From Pyrenopolyporus hunteri (Eukaryota; Ascomycota; Sordariomycetes; Xylariales; Hypoxylaceae), in the NCBI GenBank assembly GCA_902806595.1, contig CADCXC010000035.1:868001-932000 (forward strand): DNA of 64,000 nucleotides, given 5' to 3'. A program made the translations under genes and the position numbers. The notes beneath the pieces were generated by a model. That model had not been told where the DNA came from and made no database searches. It saw only the letters and a list, made by a program, of their open reading frames with translations. This document shows, one piece after another, positions 12,194 to 23,159 of this stretch; positions within the stretch are counted from its first letter, which is position 1, and every line of letters starts with the position of its first letter.

Positions 12194-13363
12194 ATGGCCG
12201 ACCTACTACGCCTGTCGCGGCCGTGGCGGTTGCTATCCCCGCTCCAGCCGCGAGCGCCGTCCCTCATCTCATCTAGTGTCTATCGCAGCGTCGGCATAAA
12301 CGTCTCGAGACCATATACATCAAGAGGAAGGGGACACATGAAGCCAAGGTCCTCTAGGTCAACGGCCAAGAAGGGCGAACCAATGCAGGTGGAGACCGGC
12401 ATAACCCTATTACTTCCTTGTTAGTCTTACCAGTTGCTTGCCCACGTTATCAACACGATTCATCTGCCTACCTCCCTACCTACTTGCCTACCTACTTGCC
12501 TACCTACTTACCTACCTACTTACCTACCTACTTATCTACCTACCTCCCTCCCTACCTACCTCCCTACCTACCCCATCAATGTATACCCATCTATGCATAC
12601 GTTGGCGAATGCGTGGGTATGTCTCGCGCACGCGACTGCATCTAACAAGACTGACACGTCCTGCGCTGCGCTCATAGATACACTCGTGGCCCCTCCCCTC
12701 TGGCGATATCCGCGCCGGCCCAGACAATTTTTCCACATGCTATGGCTGCACGCGAAAGCCCGCGCCCAGGGCTTGTGGGCTATACTATCAATGAAGTTCC
12801 TGTCCCAGCCGACCGTCTTGATCAGCCGACCACGCTTCAAATTCCACAGATCCGCCCTTATACCCACCGCCAAGGCCCTACACGTCCAGATGTCCGAGGC
12901 CATGGCCGTCGGCGATAAAGAGACCCTGCGGCGCATCTGCACCCCCGAGTTGTTCCTGACCCTCGCCTCCGCCATTGACAGCCGGCCGAAGGGTGTGCGT
13001 GCCGAGTGGAACCTCGTCCGGTACGACCGCACGTGGCTCTACCCACGACTTGCTGACTGGAGGATCGGCCAGCAACCCCAGCCAAATGGCGACTTGAAGT
13101 TGGTCAAGCAGGCCGTCGTCAGCATCGCCAGCGTCCAGCAAATAGCGCGCTACGACGATTCCAAGGGCGGCATTAAGATCCCCGGCAGCGAGCGCATACG
13201 CCCCATGACGGAGCATATCGTTCTGCAGGCCGTCGTAAATCACAACACCTACGAAAGCGAGCCGTGGAAGATATGGGGCACTCTCTCCGAGGCAACCTAT
13301 GAAGAATACCTGTCGGAAGTAGAGAATATCGAGGCGATCATGGCCGAGCAAGCAAAGACGTAA
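12194..13363 (+). CDS. mL45: Mitochondrial ribosomal large-subunit protein mL45 (Tim44/Mba1-like domain)
   Basis: Exon 1 12194-12419 and exon 2 12678-13363 join (donor GTTAGT, acceptor CTCATAG, phases agree) to about 303 residues. The first 45 residues are Arg/Ser-rich and lack acidic residues after Asp3, as in a mitochondrial presequence. Across the junction the protein reads ITLLLPYTLVAPPLWRYP, then a Tim44-like domain from about residue 130 (FKFHRSALIPTAKALHVQM, WNLVRYDRTWLYPRLADW, IRPMTEHIVLQAVV). Proteins of this kind (mL45, related to Mba1) bind near the mitoribosome exit tunnel and help insert new inner-membrane proteins. The intron is unusually long for this window (258 nt) and holds a tetranucleotide repeat tract. 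Reading straight through the intron gives another open frame, but its Tyr-Leu-Pro-Thr repeats are clearly the repeat translated. Confidence 0.85.
12466..12572. repeat. CCTA-type simple repeat inside the mL45 intron
   Basis: Roughly 107 bases of CCTACCTA with interspersed CTTG, CTTA and CTCC units lie wholly inside the single intron of mL45. The unit resembles one strand of the intergenic TACCTAGGTA family. Confidence 0.9.
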
Positions 13364-13947
13364 CGGCGCGTAGTGCCCCGGTGTAAGGGGCGATAAAAAG
13401 CTGAATGTCCGTAGGCTTTGTGTCAGACCTGTTGTATAAAATGAACGTCACGAATACCTAGTTATTCCCACGCGCAAGGCCTCTCTCTTCACTCTTGGTT
13501 TCTATTTTCCCACTAAGGCTATATCGCCCTATTGAGGCCATGTAGACACACAAGTGTTCATCGAGGCAAAAGGTAGGATATATACGGTTTGTAGTGCGCC
13601 TCCACCCGATCTCTTGTTCGTGTTCGTATTCATGTTGCTTTCCCTTCCCTTGAAGAAATACGTCTAACCGGGGAAGCTAATACGTTTTATGTCGTGTCCA
13701 ATCCGATACTACCCACTAGGCGACGTCTCAGACAAGTAAATCTCGTGCCATAGTCAACGTCAGATTAGTTTGCATATTACACAACACTACTCCTTTCCTC
13801 GTTGCTAAGATTTAGCCAACGCCTCGATATCTGTCGTCAGATTACATCTGCACCCACCCGTTGTTGTGCCTTAGTAACTCTATCTCTATCGTAGACTCGT
13901 GTTTCTTTCTTTCTCCCTCGCTCCTCCGTCTTCCCGTGCGAGTCGGT
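13364..13947. other. Convergent intergenic space
   Basis: These 584 bases hold the 3' ends of mL45 (+) and the symporter (minus). They are probably both 3' UTRs; no gene or repeat cluster is seen. Confidence 0.6.
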
Positions 13948-16251
13948 CTAGAAGAACTTGCCAACGACCTTGGTAGTGGTCGCCTCATCCGGCCCAGCTA
14001 AGGCGTCGAAATCCTCCGCCGGAAGTATGACAGGACGATCAAGCGCGTCGAATCGATCACCTCGCACCTTGGACTGGATGAATTGCACCGTCAACCTCAG
14101 ACCTAGCGCACCGAATCCCCAAAGCAAACCGCCAACCGGCGCAGCTATGAAGGCTCCAAAGGCGCCCCAGTCACCAGTGTATAACCCCTGCTCCAGAAGG
14201 ATGAGCTCGCCGCCTAGCTGTGCATCACCGTAATATATTGTTCCGAAGATGAAGACCGTTAATATCCCACCCAGTCCACCGACCAGGACTTCGAAACCAC
14301 GCCACCAGTAGAAGCGTTCGGATAGCCCGAGCATGAGCACCGGGATTGTGGCGGCAGACAAGAGGTCCGATATCAGATAGATCTGTAGAATGCTCGGAGC
14401 TTTGAGCGCAAGTACCACCACTGGGAAGATGACAAGTACAACTGCGCCACGAATCCACCATATATTGAGACGATTGCGAAATAGGTCGTTGGAAGCAGAT
14501 GACACCATAGCGGATTGCAAGCTGTCAAACGCGGCGGTACTCAAGCAGACGGACATGACTATAACGATCCCCACGACCCAGTTAGGCAGTTGCTCGAGCA
14601 ATAAAAAGAACGCCACGGAGCCATCGCCGTCGGGCGCGAACGCGCCCGACCAAACAGCAATTAGGCCGGTGCAACCAACCAAGGTTAGGACGATCAAAAT
14701 AACCACCATAGCTACGGATACGCCGATCCAGAGGTCCCTATCCGTCTTGGAAGCGAAAGCACGCAACCAATAATTCGCGAGGAAGAAGTCGTTGGTCAGG
14801 ATGGCGACAGGGAGAATATATATAAGTTGCCATCCCACAAGGCTCGCGCTAAGTAGCCCAGAATCGGCAATCAGCTCCGGCTTGATCTCCGTTTTAGCGC
14901 CAATGGTGATCGTAGCTATGATAATCAAGCAGCAGATCATAGCCCCCTGAACGTTATCGGTAAGGAAGGATATCTTGAAGCCTCCGAGAGCTAACGCCAT
15001 GCTATCAGCGAATCAACTAGTTCGATGCTAGCTTCGTGACAAGGATAACGTACAAGTATAAACAGTTGTCACGATGCACTCGACGATGACAACGGGAAGG
15101 CCATCTAGCCCGGTCAGAGCCTCGATAACTTGACCTATTGCAGAAAGCTCTGCGACCATGTACAGAAATAGCGTCAGGAGTGTCAAAGCACCCAAATAAA
15201 GGGCCGTGACGATGCCATATCGCTGTCTAGTCCATTCAGTGAGAACAAATCCTTCGGGACACTTCTTGCGGATGACAGGCGCGAGAGCAGCGAATATCAA
15301 CAACGGACAGGCTGATGAAATAGCGTAGACTATGACGCCCTGGAGACCTGCTAAAGTAGCTAACTGGGGATAGGAAAACAATATGCCCGAACCCATCGCT
15401 TCGAAGTTGGCATGGAGGGTCAGTATATTCGCACAGTGAAATGGGGTGGAAGGAGGGGGTTTAGAGCGGCAGCACATTTCCCACGCAAGCATTAACTTGA
15501 TCGAGTAGTTACGGTACAATCTCAGCTTCATTTCCACAGTCTCTCCGAGCATCTCCCCGCAAGGACCCGGTAACAGGTGTGCAAGGTTGGATTCAAGTAG
15601 AGCTGCTTCAATTTGGCGCCCGTAGTGAGCCGCAATCTCCCGTTATGACCCCCCATAATATACCCCAGAGGAGTTATCTGGGGGGAAGGAGATAGGTTGT
15701 GGATAGGCGTAAACCTACTTGTGAGCTATGCAGGTAATAATCCCGGCCCTATAGCGCTATATCATGGCTGAAGTGACCCGGCATTTCCTTCGCGTATGTT
15801 GCGATACGAGGATATCCTATTCGGGCCTCGCAAAGGTGCCACCGCTCTTTAATCCCTCGAAAGGAAGGGGAGGGGTTCGCCCAAGCACCAAGATAAGTTT
15901 CCTACTCACCGGCAGCAATGAAGTTCAGAGCTAAGGGAAATGCTGTCGGGGTCGTTAGTACGGGCTATAGGAAGAAAACGAAGGGGTTATGAGAGCGGCG
16001 GGAAAGGCCAAAGTAATGACACTTTCACCTCTCATGTGGATTTTCTGACCGGTTTGGCTTCTGTTGCCCGCTAGGAATTCGGCCTTGGGCTGGTTCCTCA
16101 TTTTCCAGGCTAAACCGGTTCCCAGTAACCTATAGAGCGACGAGTTAGCCAACGAGAAGAGGCAAATAAAACCCAAGCGAGAAACATACAGGAATGCGCC
16201 ATAAGTAACATATATCACGGCATTGGACGCCTCAGATGACGGCTGGCCCAT
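13948..16251 (-). CDS. Sodium:solute symporter (SSS) family transporter, urea-transporter-like
   Basis: Five exons (16251-16190, 16129-16050, 15942-15910, 15398-15054, 14990-13948) give about 520 residues. Seen after joining: SNAVIYVTYGAFLLLGTGLAW, then QTAFPLALNFIAAAMGSGIL, KCPEGFVLTEWTRQRYG, MVAELSAIGQVIEALTGLDG, GGFKISFLTDNVQG and LTNDFFLANYWLRAFASKTD. These are SSS-family blocks of the DUR3-like fungal branch, with about 12 or more hydrophobic segments. It is a plasma-membrane importer driven by a cation gradient. Urea is possible, but many fungal paralogues have no known substrate. The N-terminus is shorter than classical DUR3. Intron 3 is 511 nt, against 60-107 nt for the others, so an exon may be missed there or the intron may have gained an insertion. 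The ATG at 16251 was chosen because the following MGQPSSEASN runs into the conserved first helix. Confidence 0.82.
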
Positions 16252-17223
16252 CCTCAACAAGCGGGCGGTACGGGAAAGAGACGGAGAGAACAAAGTGTTA
16301 GGCAGATAGATAGCTGTTTTCACATGTACCTAGCTCGAGCGACGAGCGACGAGCGACGACGGTAGAAGGATTATGCGGCTATTATTTAATAGGCAAGACC
16401 TTGAGGTTAGCTTAGAGTAGGTGACAACAAAAAGTTGACTCAGGGAAAAGAGGTTGTTAGGGTTATACGTGAAAATTTATTCGTGGAAAGAGGATCAGCT
16501 AATGATGCTAGTTTCAGAAAGATAACCACCTAGGTACCTACACTATGTATACCCACCTATATATGCAGGTACGTATAGGTAGGCTTTTAACATCTAAGTA
16601 CCTACCTACATAGTCTTATTACCTAGGTAACTTCCTAGTCTAGTTACGATTAATAGATAAGGGTGGGGTAAGTAAGCTATATGCCAGTTATAGGCACTTA
16701 TTATTTACCTGGTACCCTACCTAGGTAGGTACTATATTACATGAAGTACGTAGTATATAGGTACATAGGTAGGGTAGGTCTGGCTAAAGAGCCTCTGTCC
16801 ACTGGCGAATAAGAATCAACTCTAAGCTCAGAGGTAAGTACCTACATATAGGTAGGTAGGTTCAATCATTAACAACAGCAAAGGAATATTACACTTTCAA
16901 CGCGACTAGCAGTAACTTCGTGAAATCATTTTACACAAAACCTTCCCTCCAGCCTTCCGTCATAATCCCCCTGCATCGTAAACTTTTGATCTTGTCCGGA
17001 GATCTAGTACCCGATCCACTGGCACGATACAACCTTCATTTGCTCCCCACAGAAATTTCAACAAGGATAGTCGTACAGGAAGAGCCAATTGATCGCTGGG
17101 GTATTGATGTTAGAAAGAAACCACTACATAGAATATGTACTGGGTAAATAAGTAGAAAAGGCTGCGAGGCCTCTGTGTGTCGCTGACCAAGTAGGGGAAG
17201 TAAGTAAAAAGTATGGTTGGCAT
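16252..17223. repeat. Intergenic space with TACCTAGGTA word cluster
   Basis: This lies between the symporter start and the ERF2 stop, both on minus. The palindromic words CCTAGG and GGTACC are dense at about 16525-16865. GACGAGC is repeated in tandem at about 16338-16360. The frame at 16920-17147 has no motif and is not called. Confidence 0.7.
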
Positions 17224-19290
17224 TCATCGTGTGCTCGCCGCAGCGTTGCGTAGAGCGGTCGGCCCTTGAAAACCAGTAACAGGAGTGCGTACGGCCTGCA
17301 TCTCCATATCCTGCCCGTCTCGGGGAAGATTGCTCCTCTGCTGACTCCGACGCTCCCCAAACCGCTGATCCCCCTCCTCGAAGCGGTGCTTGAAGCGGTA
17401 GTAAGTGGGCGGCCGTGGACGGCATAACACCACGATCCAATTCTTCCACATGCTACCTTGCGTGAAGGCCCGATACCGATCCTTCTTCAAGAATTTGTGC
17501 GAATTGAGGAACTCTCTGGTTGTTTCGCCCCTCGCCATCAAAAAGAGGTGGTATCCCATCAGAGCGGCCGGGTACAAGAAACCAAGAACTCCGTAGATAA
17601 CCATAGCGAAAGGCACTCGGAAATGGCTGACAGCTACCCCGAAGGAAACATGCTCTTGGCTTGAAAATACTAGCACCTGAGCAAGCGATGCGGCGATCAA
17701 ATACACCGAGAGGATGGTCGCGGAAGTTAAGAAGGTAAAAAAATATCGGTAGTTGCGTCTACCAACACAGTTATTAATCCAAACACAATGGTGATCTTGC
17801 GTTTCGACGCAGTTGTCACACAAGCGACAATGATGAGCTCGAGGGGGACGCCAAATATTACATGTCTTGCAATATTTCGTTGGCACCTCCATTGCCGCGG
17901 TGCTCGACTCCGCGGACTTGATCAGTGTCCAGTCATTCGTCGGAGGTGCTAAACGCAGGGGGTCCTCGTGCTCATCCGCGGGAGGGAACTGATGGATGTT
18001 TCGGGGTAGGATCTAGGCAAGGTTCCTGGTTAGTATCACTATCGTGGCGTGGGGATGATCGGGCATGCTACTTCTACTCACCCCTGGGTCTGAACCTGAT
18101 GCACGAAGGAAGGACGAGATACAAATATAGAACAGGTAGGCGAAGAGAATAGGAACGGCAGGTGATACATGGTGCCACAGGTAAGATGCAGAGAAGGCGA
18201 AGAAGAGGACGGCAGGTAAGACGACGAGGAGGCCGGTGGCGATATTGATGGGTCGGTGGCGCGTATTTTGCAGACGGCCTCCAATACAGAATACCGTGTT
18301 ACCCTCGAAATACTCGTGATTATAGCCGTGTCCTAATGTTTCCTCCTTGGTTGCCTTAGCTTTTGCGGTAGGGGGCTTAGCAGCTGAAGGCGTGAACCGA
18401 GGAGATGAAGCGCCGGAGGACAGCTTCTCTGCGCCGTGTGTGTTACGATTGGCTGGTGTAGACGTAGATTCGCTTTTATTTGGTAAGAAGAGGCCCGATC
18501 TGAAAGACCTTGGTGATTTAACGGGGCTCGGCATATTCCCGCTTGCCCTGTAAGCTTTGGTATTGCCAACGTCGAGGCTAAGACCCTTCTCCTCGGCCTT
18601 CTTTCGTTGCAAGGGGCGCACGCTCTCGCTGAGGCTACCCGCAGGATGATGGCCGCGAGTCGGGCTTGTGGTAGCAGTGATACGGTCAGACGGTTCCGTC
18701 ACTTCGGTACCTCTAGAAGGGGGAGGCCGAACATCGCTGTCGTCAGCCACGTGCCGTACCATACGAGCCAGAGGCCCTGAGGCGGTGGAGTCCTGAGGCG
18801 CGACACGCGATTCATCATCGTCCCTTGCATCTTCGATGCTCGACCGTTGTTGAATGCCGACGGTGGGACGCGGGTTACCCCGCTGGGCCTGTAGTTTTTG
18901 CGAACTCATGGGATGAAAAAAAGCATGGGAAGCTAAAGGAACATGGCTGCGGCTTGTCGAGCTGGCTGGACGACCGCTATTGAGGCTGCCGCTTATACTT
19001 CCTCTTTGCAGGGCCTTTCTCATCGGGGTTGCTTGCGACCAAGCGCCGCGCGAGGACGATATACCAGTCCTCGCGGTTCCGGGACGCGACTCGGTAGCGC
19101 GGAGGCTCCTCCTGTGGCTAGCGTTCGTTCTTGTTTGCTCTTGGACAGCCCCATCACCATCTTCAGACGCGATATCGGTCATCCGCGACGATATGACGCT
19201 CGGCGGGCCAGCGGGGAACTTGGGACTCGGAAAGCTGTCCGTGTCATCCTCGGGAGAAATCGGGCGCGCCGACGGCTGACCCGAAGCCAT
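17224..19290 (-). CDS. ERF2: Palmitoyltransferase, DHHC type (Erf2)
   Basis: Exon 1 19290-18082 and exon 2 18012-17224 (intron 69 nt, branch ATACTAAC) join to about 665 residues. The first 330 residues are Ser/Pro/Arg-rich and disordered. Then come GHGYNHEYFEGNTVFCIGGR, two transmembrane segments and SDPG|ILPRN at the junction. The cysteine-rich domain follows (YCKTCNIWRPPRAHHCRLCD), with the catalytic DHHC at about 476-479, then two more transmembrane segments. Family: DHHC enzymes attach palmitate to cysteines. Erf2, with Erf4/Shr5, acts on Ras at the ER or Golgi. The order of motifs and the long N-terminal tail match filamentous-fungal Erf2. The start ATG at 19290 opens the uninterrupted first exon. 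Confidence 0.92.
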
Positions 19291-19562
19291 CGCAAAGGCT
19301 AGACGTGTAGATTATCCCGTATTTCGCAATGTTCAACTTCCACACGACGACCCCTCATAAAATATTCGTTTCACAAGAAAGGAAGAATCTCGCACTCCTT
19401 GTACATCGATAACCGGGTATAGTAGAAATAACCCCTCAGCGTCACTGGAATATCTCAGTTAAGGAAACGCATCCTACAAGAGGTAGTACATGTATGCGCC
19501 TTAGTGGGTTCGCTAGAGGGGGGTGGAGAGAGACAGAGATAGAGGCAGAGAGAAAGATAGAG

Positions 19563-19620
<58 letters not shown>

Positions 19621-20416
19621 GATAGTTGGGCGATGATGTCCGAGTGATGAAGGAGAGGATGATCGTTCGTTGTCCGGTAGAGAGCGTCGAGTAGTTATTC
19701 TTCTCTTCAGTCTCTTTTCAAACAGTCGGATCTGCACAGCAGGCGTGGTGTATCGGTCGGGTAACTAGAAGATTATGTTATAGCGAAAGTAATTGGGAAA
19801 ATGGAACTAAAGGAAGGACGGTCGAGTTGGGTCGAATTAGAAAGTATGGCGTAGTACCTAATCTGTACGGTTTGCGCGGATTGTCGCGAGATGAGATACG
19901 TAGGTAGATTTTAGAAGACGAAGGCTAAAAGGGGATATTACCTTGCATAAAGTTCCCTCTTTCATGCACGTAGCATGCGTCGCATGTGTGGCAGGTATCT
20001 ACGAATTACATACCTAGGTGTGGATTATGACTGCCGTGCATAAATGAACCCGTCATGTAGGTACGTATGGGTTTATGCCAGACGCCCAGTGCTTACATAG
20101 GTACCTACGTTAGTACATACTTCGTTTCACGACGAAAGGGGCGCTTAGACCACCAATATCGCACGTGAGCATACATGTACCTCTACCCACATAAATACCT
20201 ACCTGATTGCCTTACATATGAGGTGTACAGCCTGCCATTAGAGCTATCTCTTGATTGGCCAATGTTGAAGAACGTCAAGCTATTACATGCATCGTACCAC
20301 CTCGAAGCTTCTTCTTCCACCCCCGAGTTAAACTTGCGCAAACCCCGTTCATCATCCTCGACATCGCGACGAAGAGAAAACCACACGATAGCGACGACTA
20401 CCCCAGCACCATAACC
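19291..20416. other. Divergent intergenic space between ERF2 and the small mitochondrial protein
   Basis: A GA microsatellite lies inside this stretch (separate entry). A few GGTACC words occur at about 20000-20130. No gene is supported; open frames near 20175-20600 overlap the next gene or are simple-sequence artefacts. Confidence 0.6.
19566..19618. repeat. (GA)n microsatellite
   Basis: A pure GA run of about 53 bases, flanked by imperfect GA/AGAG sequence from 19525. It lies upstream of ERF2, so on the transcribed strand it would be a CT tract in the promoter or 5' UTR. Confidence 0.95.
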
Positions 20417-21196
20417 ATGGCCTCTATGATCGCTCGAAAGGCTTTTTCCCAAAGGGCCTTCTCTACCACCGCCCGACGGTTGGCTGCCGACCCTGCCCTC
20501 AAGGAGGAAACGAAGCGTAACCCCGAGTTGATGGTGCGTCATACCCAAAGAAAGAAGTCCAACATAGCTCCGCGGGAACCGCACACGTAGAGCCCTACAC
20601 ATACGGAGCCGTTACCCTGCTCTACGATACGGGCAAGGCGAATATATTCAACTCCAATCCATCCGTGTACCCATGTATCCGTGCTAACTCGACTTCTCTA
20701 TTATCAGATTTTAGGTGGTGTCATGGTTTTGTCTTTGGCTGGCGCCGGTCTCTACTTCGGTATGGGTTTCTTTCTTGTCGAGCCTGGCCCCGGGAAAACT
20801 CACTTGGGCCTCTTATCTGCTTCCTCCTTCTTCCTCCTTCCTCCTTCCCGTTGCCATCCCTAGCGCTAACTTACAGGCTAAAGGCCGCTCTCCTACCAAG
20901 TCGACCTCCGAAGCCCCTGTCGGCATGGCCAAATCTGGCATGCCTTGGGAAACCGGCGCGACGGAGGGCAAGTACCGATACCACCCTGGTGGCGATCCGC
21001 ACGCTGCTCCCAAGGACGCTCCCAGCGCCGTTAACGTCGTCGTCATTCCTGACGTCAACCTACCAAAGGTACGCCCGCGAGCATGTACTCTGACATGTCT
21101 AACCGGGGAGCCGTTCCTATAACTCGGTATCTAGGCTAACGGAGTGTATAGCATCTCCACGATGAGTTCAACAAATGGGGAAAGGATGGCTACTAG
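20417..21196 (+). CDS. Small mitochondrial single-pass membrane protein, function unknown
   Basis: Four exons (20417-20533, 20708-20759, 20884-21068, 21152-21196) join in phase to about 132 residues. The first 25 residues (MASMIARKAFSQRAFSTTAR) look like a mitochondrial presequence with an Arg-rich cleavage region. One transmembrane helix follows (ILGGVMVLSLAGAGLYFG, about 40-57), then a hydrophilic tail with SGMPWETG, KYRYHPGG, NVVVIPDVNLPK and a C-terminal FNKWGKDGY. I recall proteins of this shape throughout Pezizomycotina as unnamed mitochondrial proteins. A respiratory-complex accessory role is only a guess. Introns have GTGCGT, GTATGG and GTACGC donors. The acceptor of exon 3 (CTAAAG) was picked because it alone gives YFGRSPTKST in frame. 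Confidence 0.75.
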
Positions 21197-21737
21197 GTAT
21201 CCGTCAATGAGCCATCCGGGTAGCTTTTTGCGTTGCGTACATTATGAAACTGCAACACTCCCGGCCTGACTGTACATAGCCTAGACCGAGCATTAGAATA
21301 TCAGTCTCCGGAGTTTTCAGAGTCACTAGCCCACTTCCTAATAGCTAAACTGACGGTTCTGCTTGGATATATGCCGTGCGGTTGGACCAAACACCTCCGT
21401 GCCCCTTGTTGTGTCCAACTACTAGCCCAGTTTGGATTATATAACACGCTCCAACCACGCAAGTTAGGTCCGGGGAATGTGATGATGATGGATTCACGGC
21501 CATCGTCATAGCCACCGCCTTAGTCCGACGAAGCACTCCGTAGATGTTTCAATGAAGTTTTTTTCCCCAAAATAATTCCTCGTTATAGACTCTATAGTCG
21601 TTGGACGGCATAGTCCCGCGACTTTCATCGTGGATGGATTAGGGATCCTGAGTGGCATCGAGGCAGATCAGAACCATATATGTGCACCAGGTTAAGTAGC
21701 AAGAGTAGTATATAGAAGATGTACCGATGATATAGGC
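21197..21737. other. Convergent intergenic space
   Basis: These 541 bases hold the 3' ends of the small mitochondrial gene (+) and SER2 (minus). Nothing else is seen. Confidence 0.6.
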
Positions 21738-23159
21738 TTACGCCGTAAGCAAATCCACCTCTTCGCTCGTCAGGCCGAACAGGTATAACAAGTCGACCAA
21801 GCTCTCGCCATTAAGGCGTGCGCTGGCCTCCAGCTGCACCCTTGGTTTTGCGTTCCATGCCACGCCCAGGCCGGCCGCGTCAAGCATCAGCAAGTCGTTA
21901 GCGCCGTCGCCAACGGCCACAACTTGCTCAAGCGCGATTCCTTCCTTTTCAGCGATTTCGAGCAGTAGTTCTTGTTTTCGCTCCCTGCCTACGATACTTC
22001 CTTTAACCTCGCCCGTCAGACGTCCGGAGTCGTCGGTTATAACCTCGTTGGCATACGCATGATCAATTCCCAGCTCGCCAGCTAGCCAATTCGTCAGCGG
22101 CATGAAACCCCCAGACAGCACCGCTGTCTTGATACCCAGCCTTTTGAGCGCTTTTAGTAGCTCCGGGACCCCTTTCGTGACATTCAGAACCCCTCGCAAC
22201 TGCTCGAATATCGTGGCTGGAAGCCCCTTTAGCAGAGCGACTCGTTCTCGAAACGCCGCGTCAAATTCCAACTCCCCGAGCATGGCCCGGTGTGTGATAT
22301 CGGCGACTTTGGCGGCCAAACCTGGGGGTTCTGTAATAGTCGCAGCGAGCAGGTCAATCACCTCCTGTGTGATCAAGGTGCTGTCCATGTCAAAAACAAC
22401 CAGACGTGGGTAGCGCCGCCAGAGGATATCACGCTGCAATACGACGTCGACATTCCACTCTCGCTCGAATCGGTAGATGAGCTCATGCTTCCGTAGGTCC
22501 GCCAGTGATAAGTAGCTAGGGGACGGTGCTGGAGACAAGGTTAGCTCGACGACAAGTGGGTGCTCTGGGTCGTCAAGACAACGATGAGATGATGTCGCCT
22601 CGTCAACGCCACGCGGTAAGGGAAACGTAGACATGAGATGGAGGAAAGAGGTAATGCACATGGGGGAGATGTATGAGCCGTAAAGATGATCGAGGGGCTC
22701 GGGGTCGGCAGCAGCCGATGGCTCCAAAGGAAATGACTCTATATTGGTGGTTGGAGCAAAGTTTGCGGGAATATCGGGATTGGGAGAGGCAAGTCTAGGA
22801 GAGGGAGTGACGTTGGGAGCTCGGGGCGACGTGGACTTGTAGATCAGGGTTGCAACAAGCCGGTCCGACTTGGTGCCTCGGACGGGGGCGCAGTTGGGAT
22901 GGGTGAAGTCGTGACTAGCGCCCTCGACGATGCGCGGCGGTTCGTCCTTCGAGGGCACGCCGTTGAAGGGACTGAAGGGCTTTGAAGGAGATATCCTGTG
23001 GCCTTGTAGATCTTCGATGACCGTGTCTATACCGAAGTGGCTATCGAGGTGTTTGGGAGGGCGGTACTGCTGATGTTCCTTAAGATAGGAACTGGTCCTC
23101 ATCGAGGACAGCTGAGGTCGACCCGAATTCTGCTTTGCAGGGCTGTCGTCGGCTGCCAT
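21738..23159 (-). CDS. SER2: Phosphoserine phosphatase
   Basis: A single exon of 473 residues. The HAD-superfamily core is complete: motif I VVFDMDSTLI with nucleophile Asp257 and Asp259, motif II AVLSGGF (about 346-352), and motif III VVAVGDGANDLLML (about 413-426). Between them the cap region contains HRAMLGELEFDAAFRERVALLKG, typical of SerB. It performs the last step of serine synthesis from 3-phosphoglycerate, hydrolysing phosphoserine in the cytosol. The N-terminal 250 residues are an extension with a weakly conserved regulatory-like segment (ITSFLHLMSTFPLPRG), usual in filamentous fungi. The frame stays open upstream to about 23405, but the first ATG is at 23159, so that start is used. 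It converges with the gene at 20417. Confidence 0.94.
   Translation of the reverse strand: MAADDSPAKQNSGRPQLSSMRTSSYLKEHQQYRPPKHLDSHFGIDTVIEDLQGHRISPSKPFSPFNGVPSKDEPPRIVEGASHDFTHPNCAPVRGTKSDRLVATLIYKSTSPRAPNVTPSPRLASPNPDIPANFAPTTNIESFPLEPSAAADPEPLDHLYGSYISPMCITSFLHLMSTFPLPRGVDEATSSHRCLDDPEHPLVVELTLSPAPSPSYLSLADLRKHELIYRFEREWNVDVVLQRDILWRRYPRLVVFDMDSTLITQEVIDLLAATITEPPGLAAKVADITHRAMLGELEFDAAFRERVALLKGLPATIFEQLRGVLNVTKGVPELLKALKRLGIKTAVLSGGFMPLTNWLAGELGIDHAYANEVITDDSGRLTGEVKGSIVGRERKQELLLEIAEKEGIALEQVVAVGDGANDLLMLDAAGLGVAWNAKPRVQLEASARLNGESLVDLLYLFGLTSEEVDLLTA

Noticed and set aside
12878..13351. Long frame antisense to mL45
   Set aside because: It mirrors a GC-rich coding exon; the sense strand encodes a recognisable Tim44-like domain.
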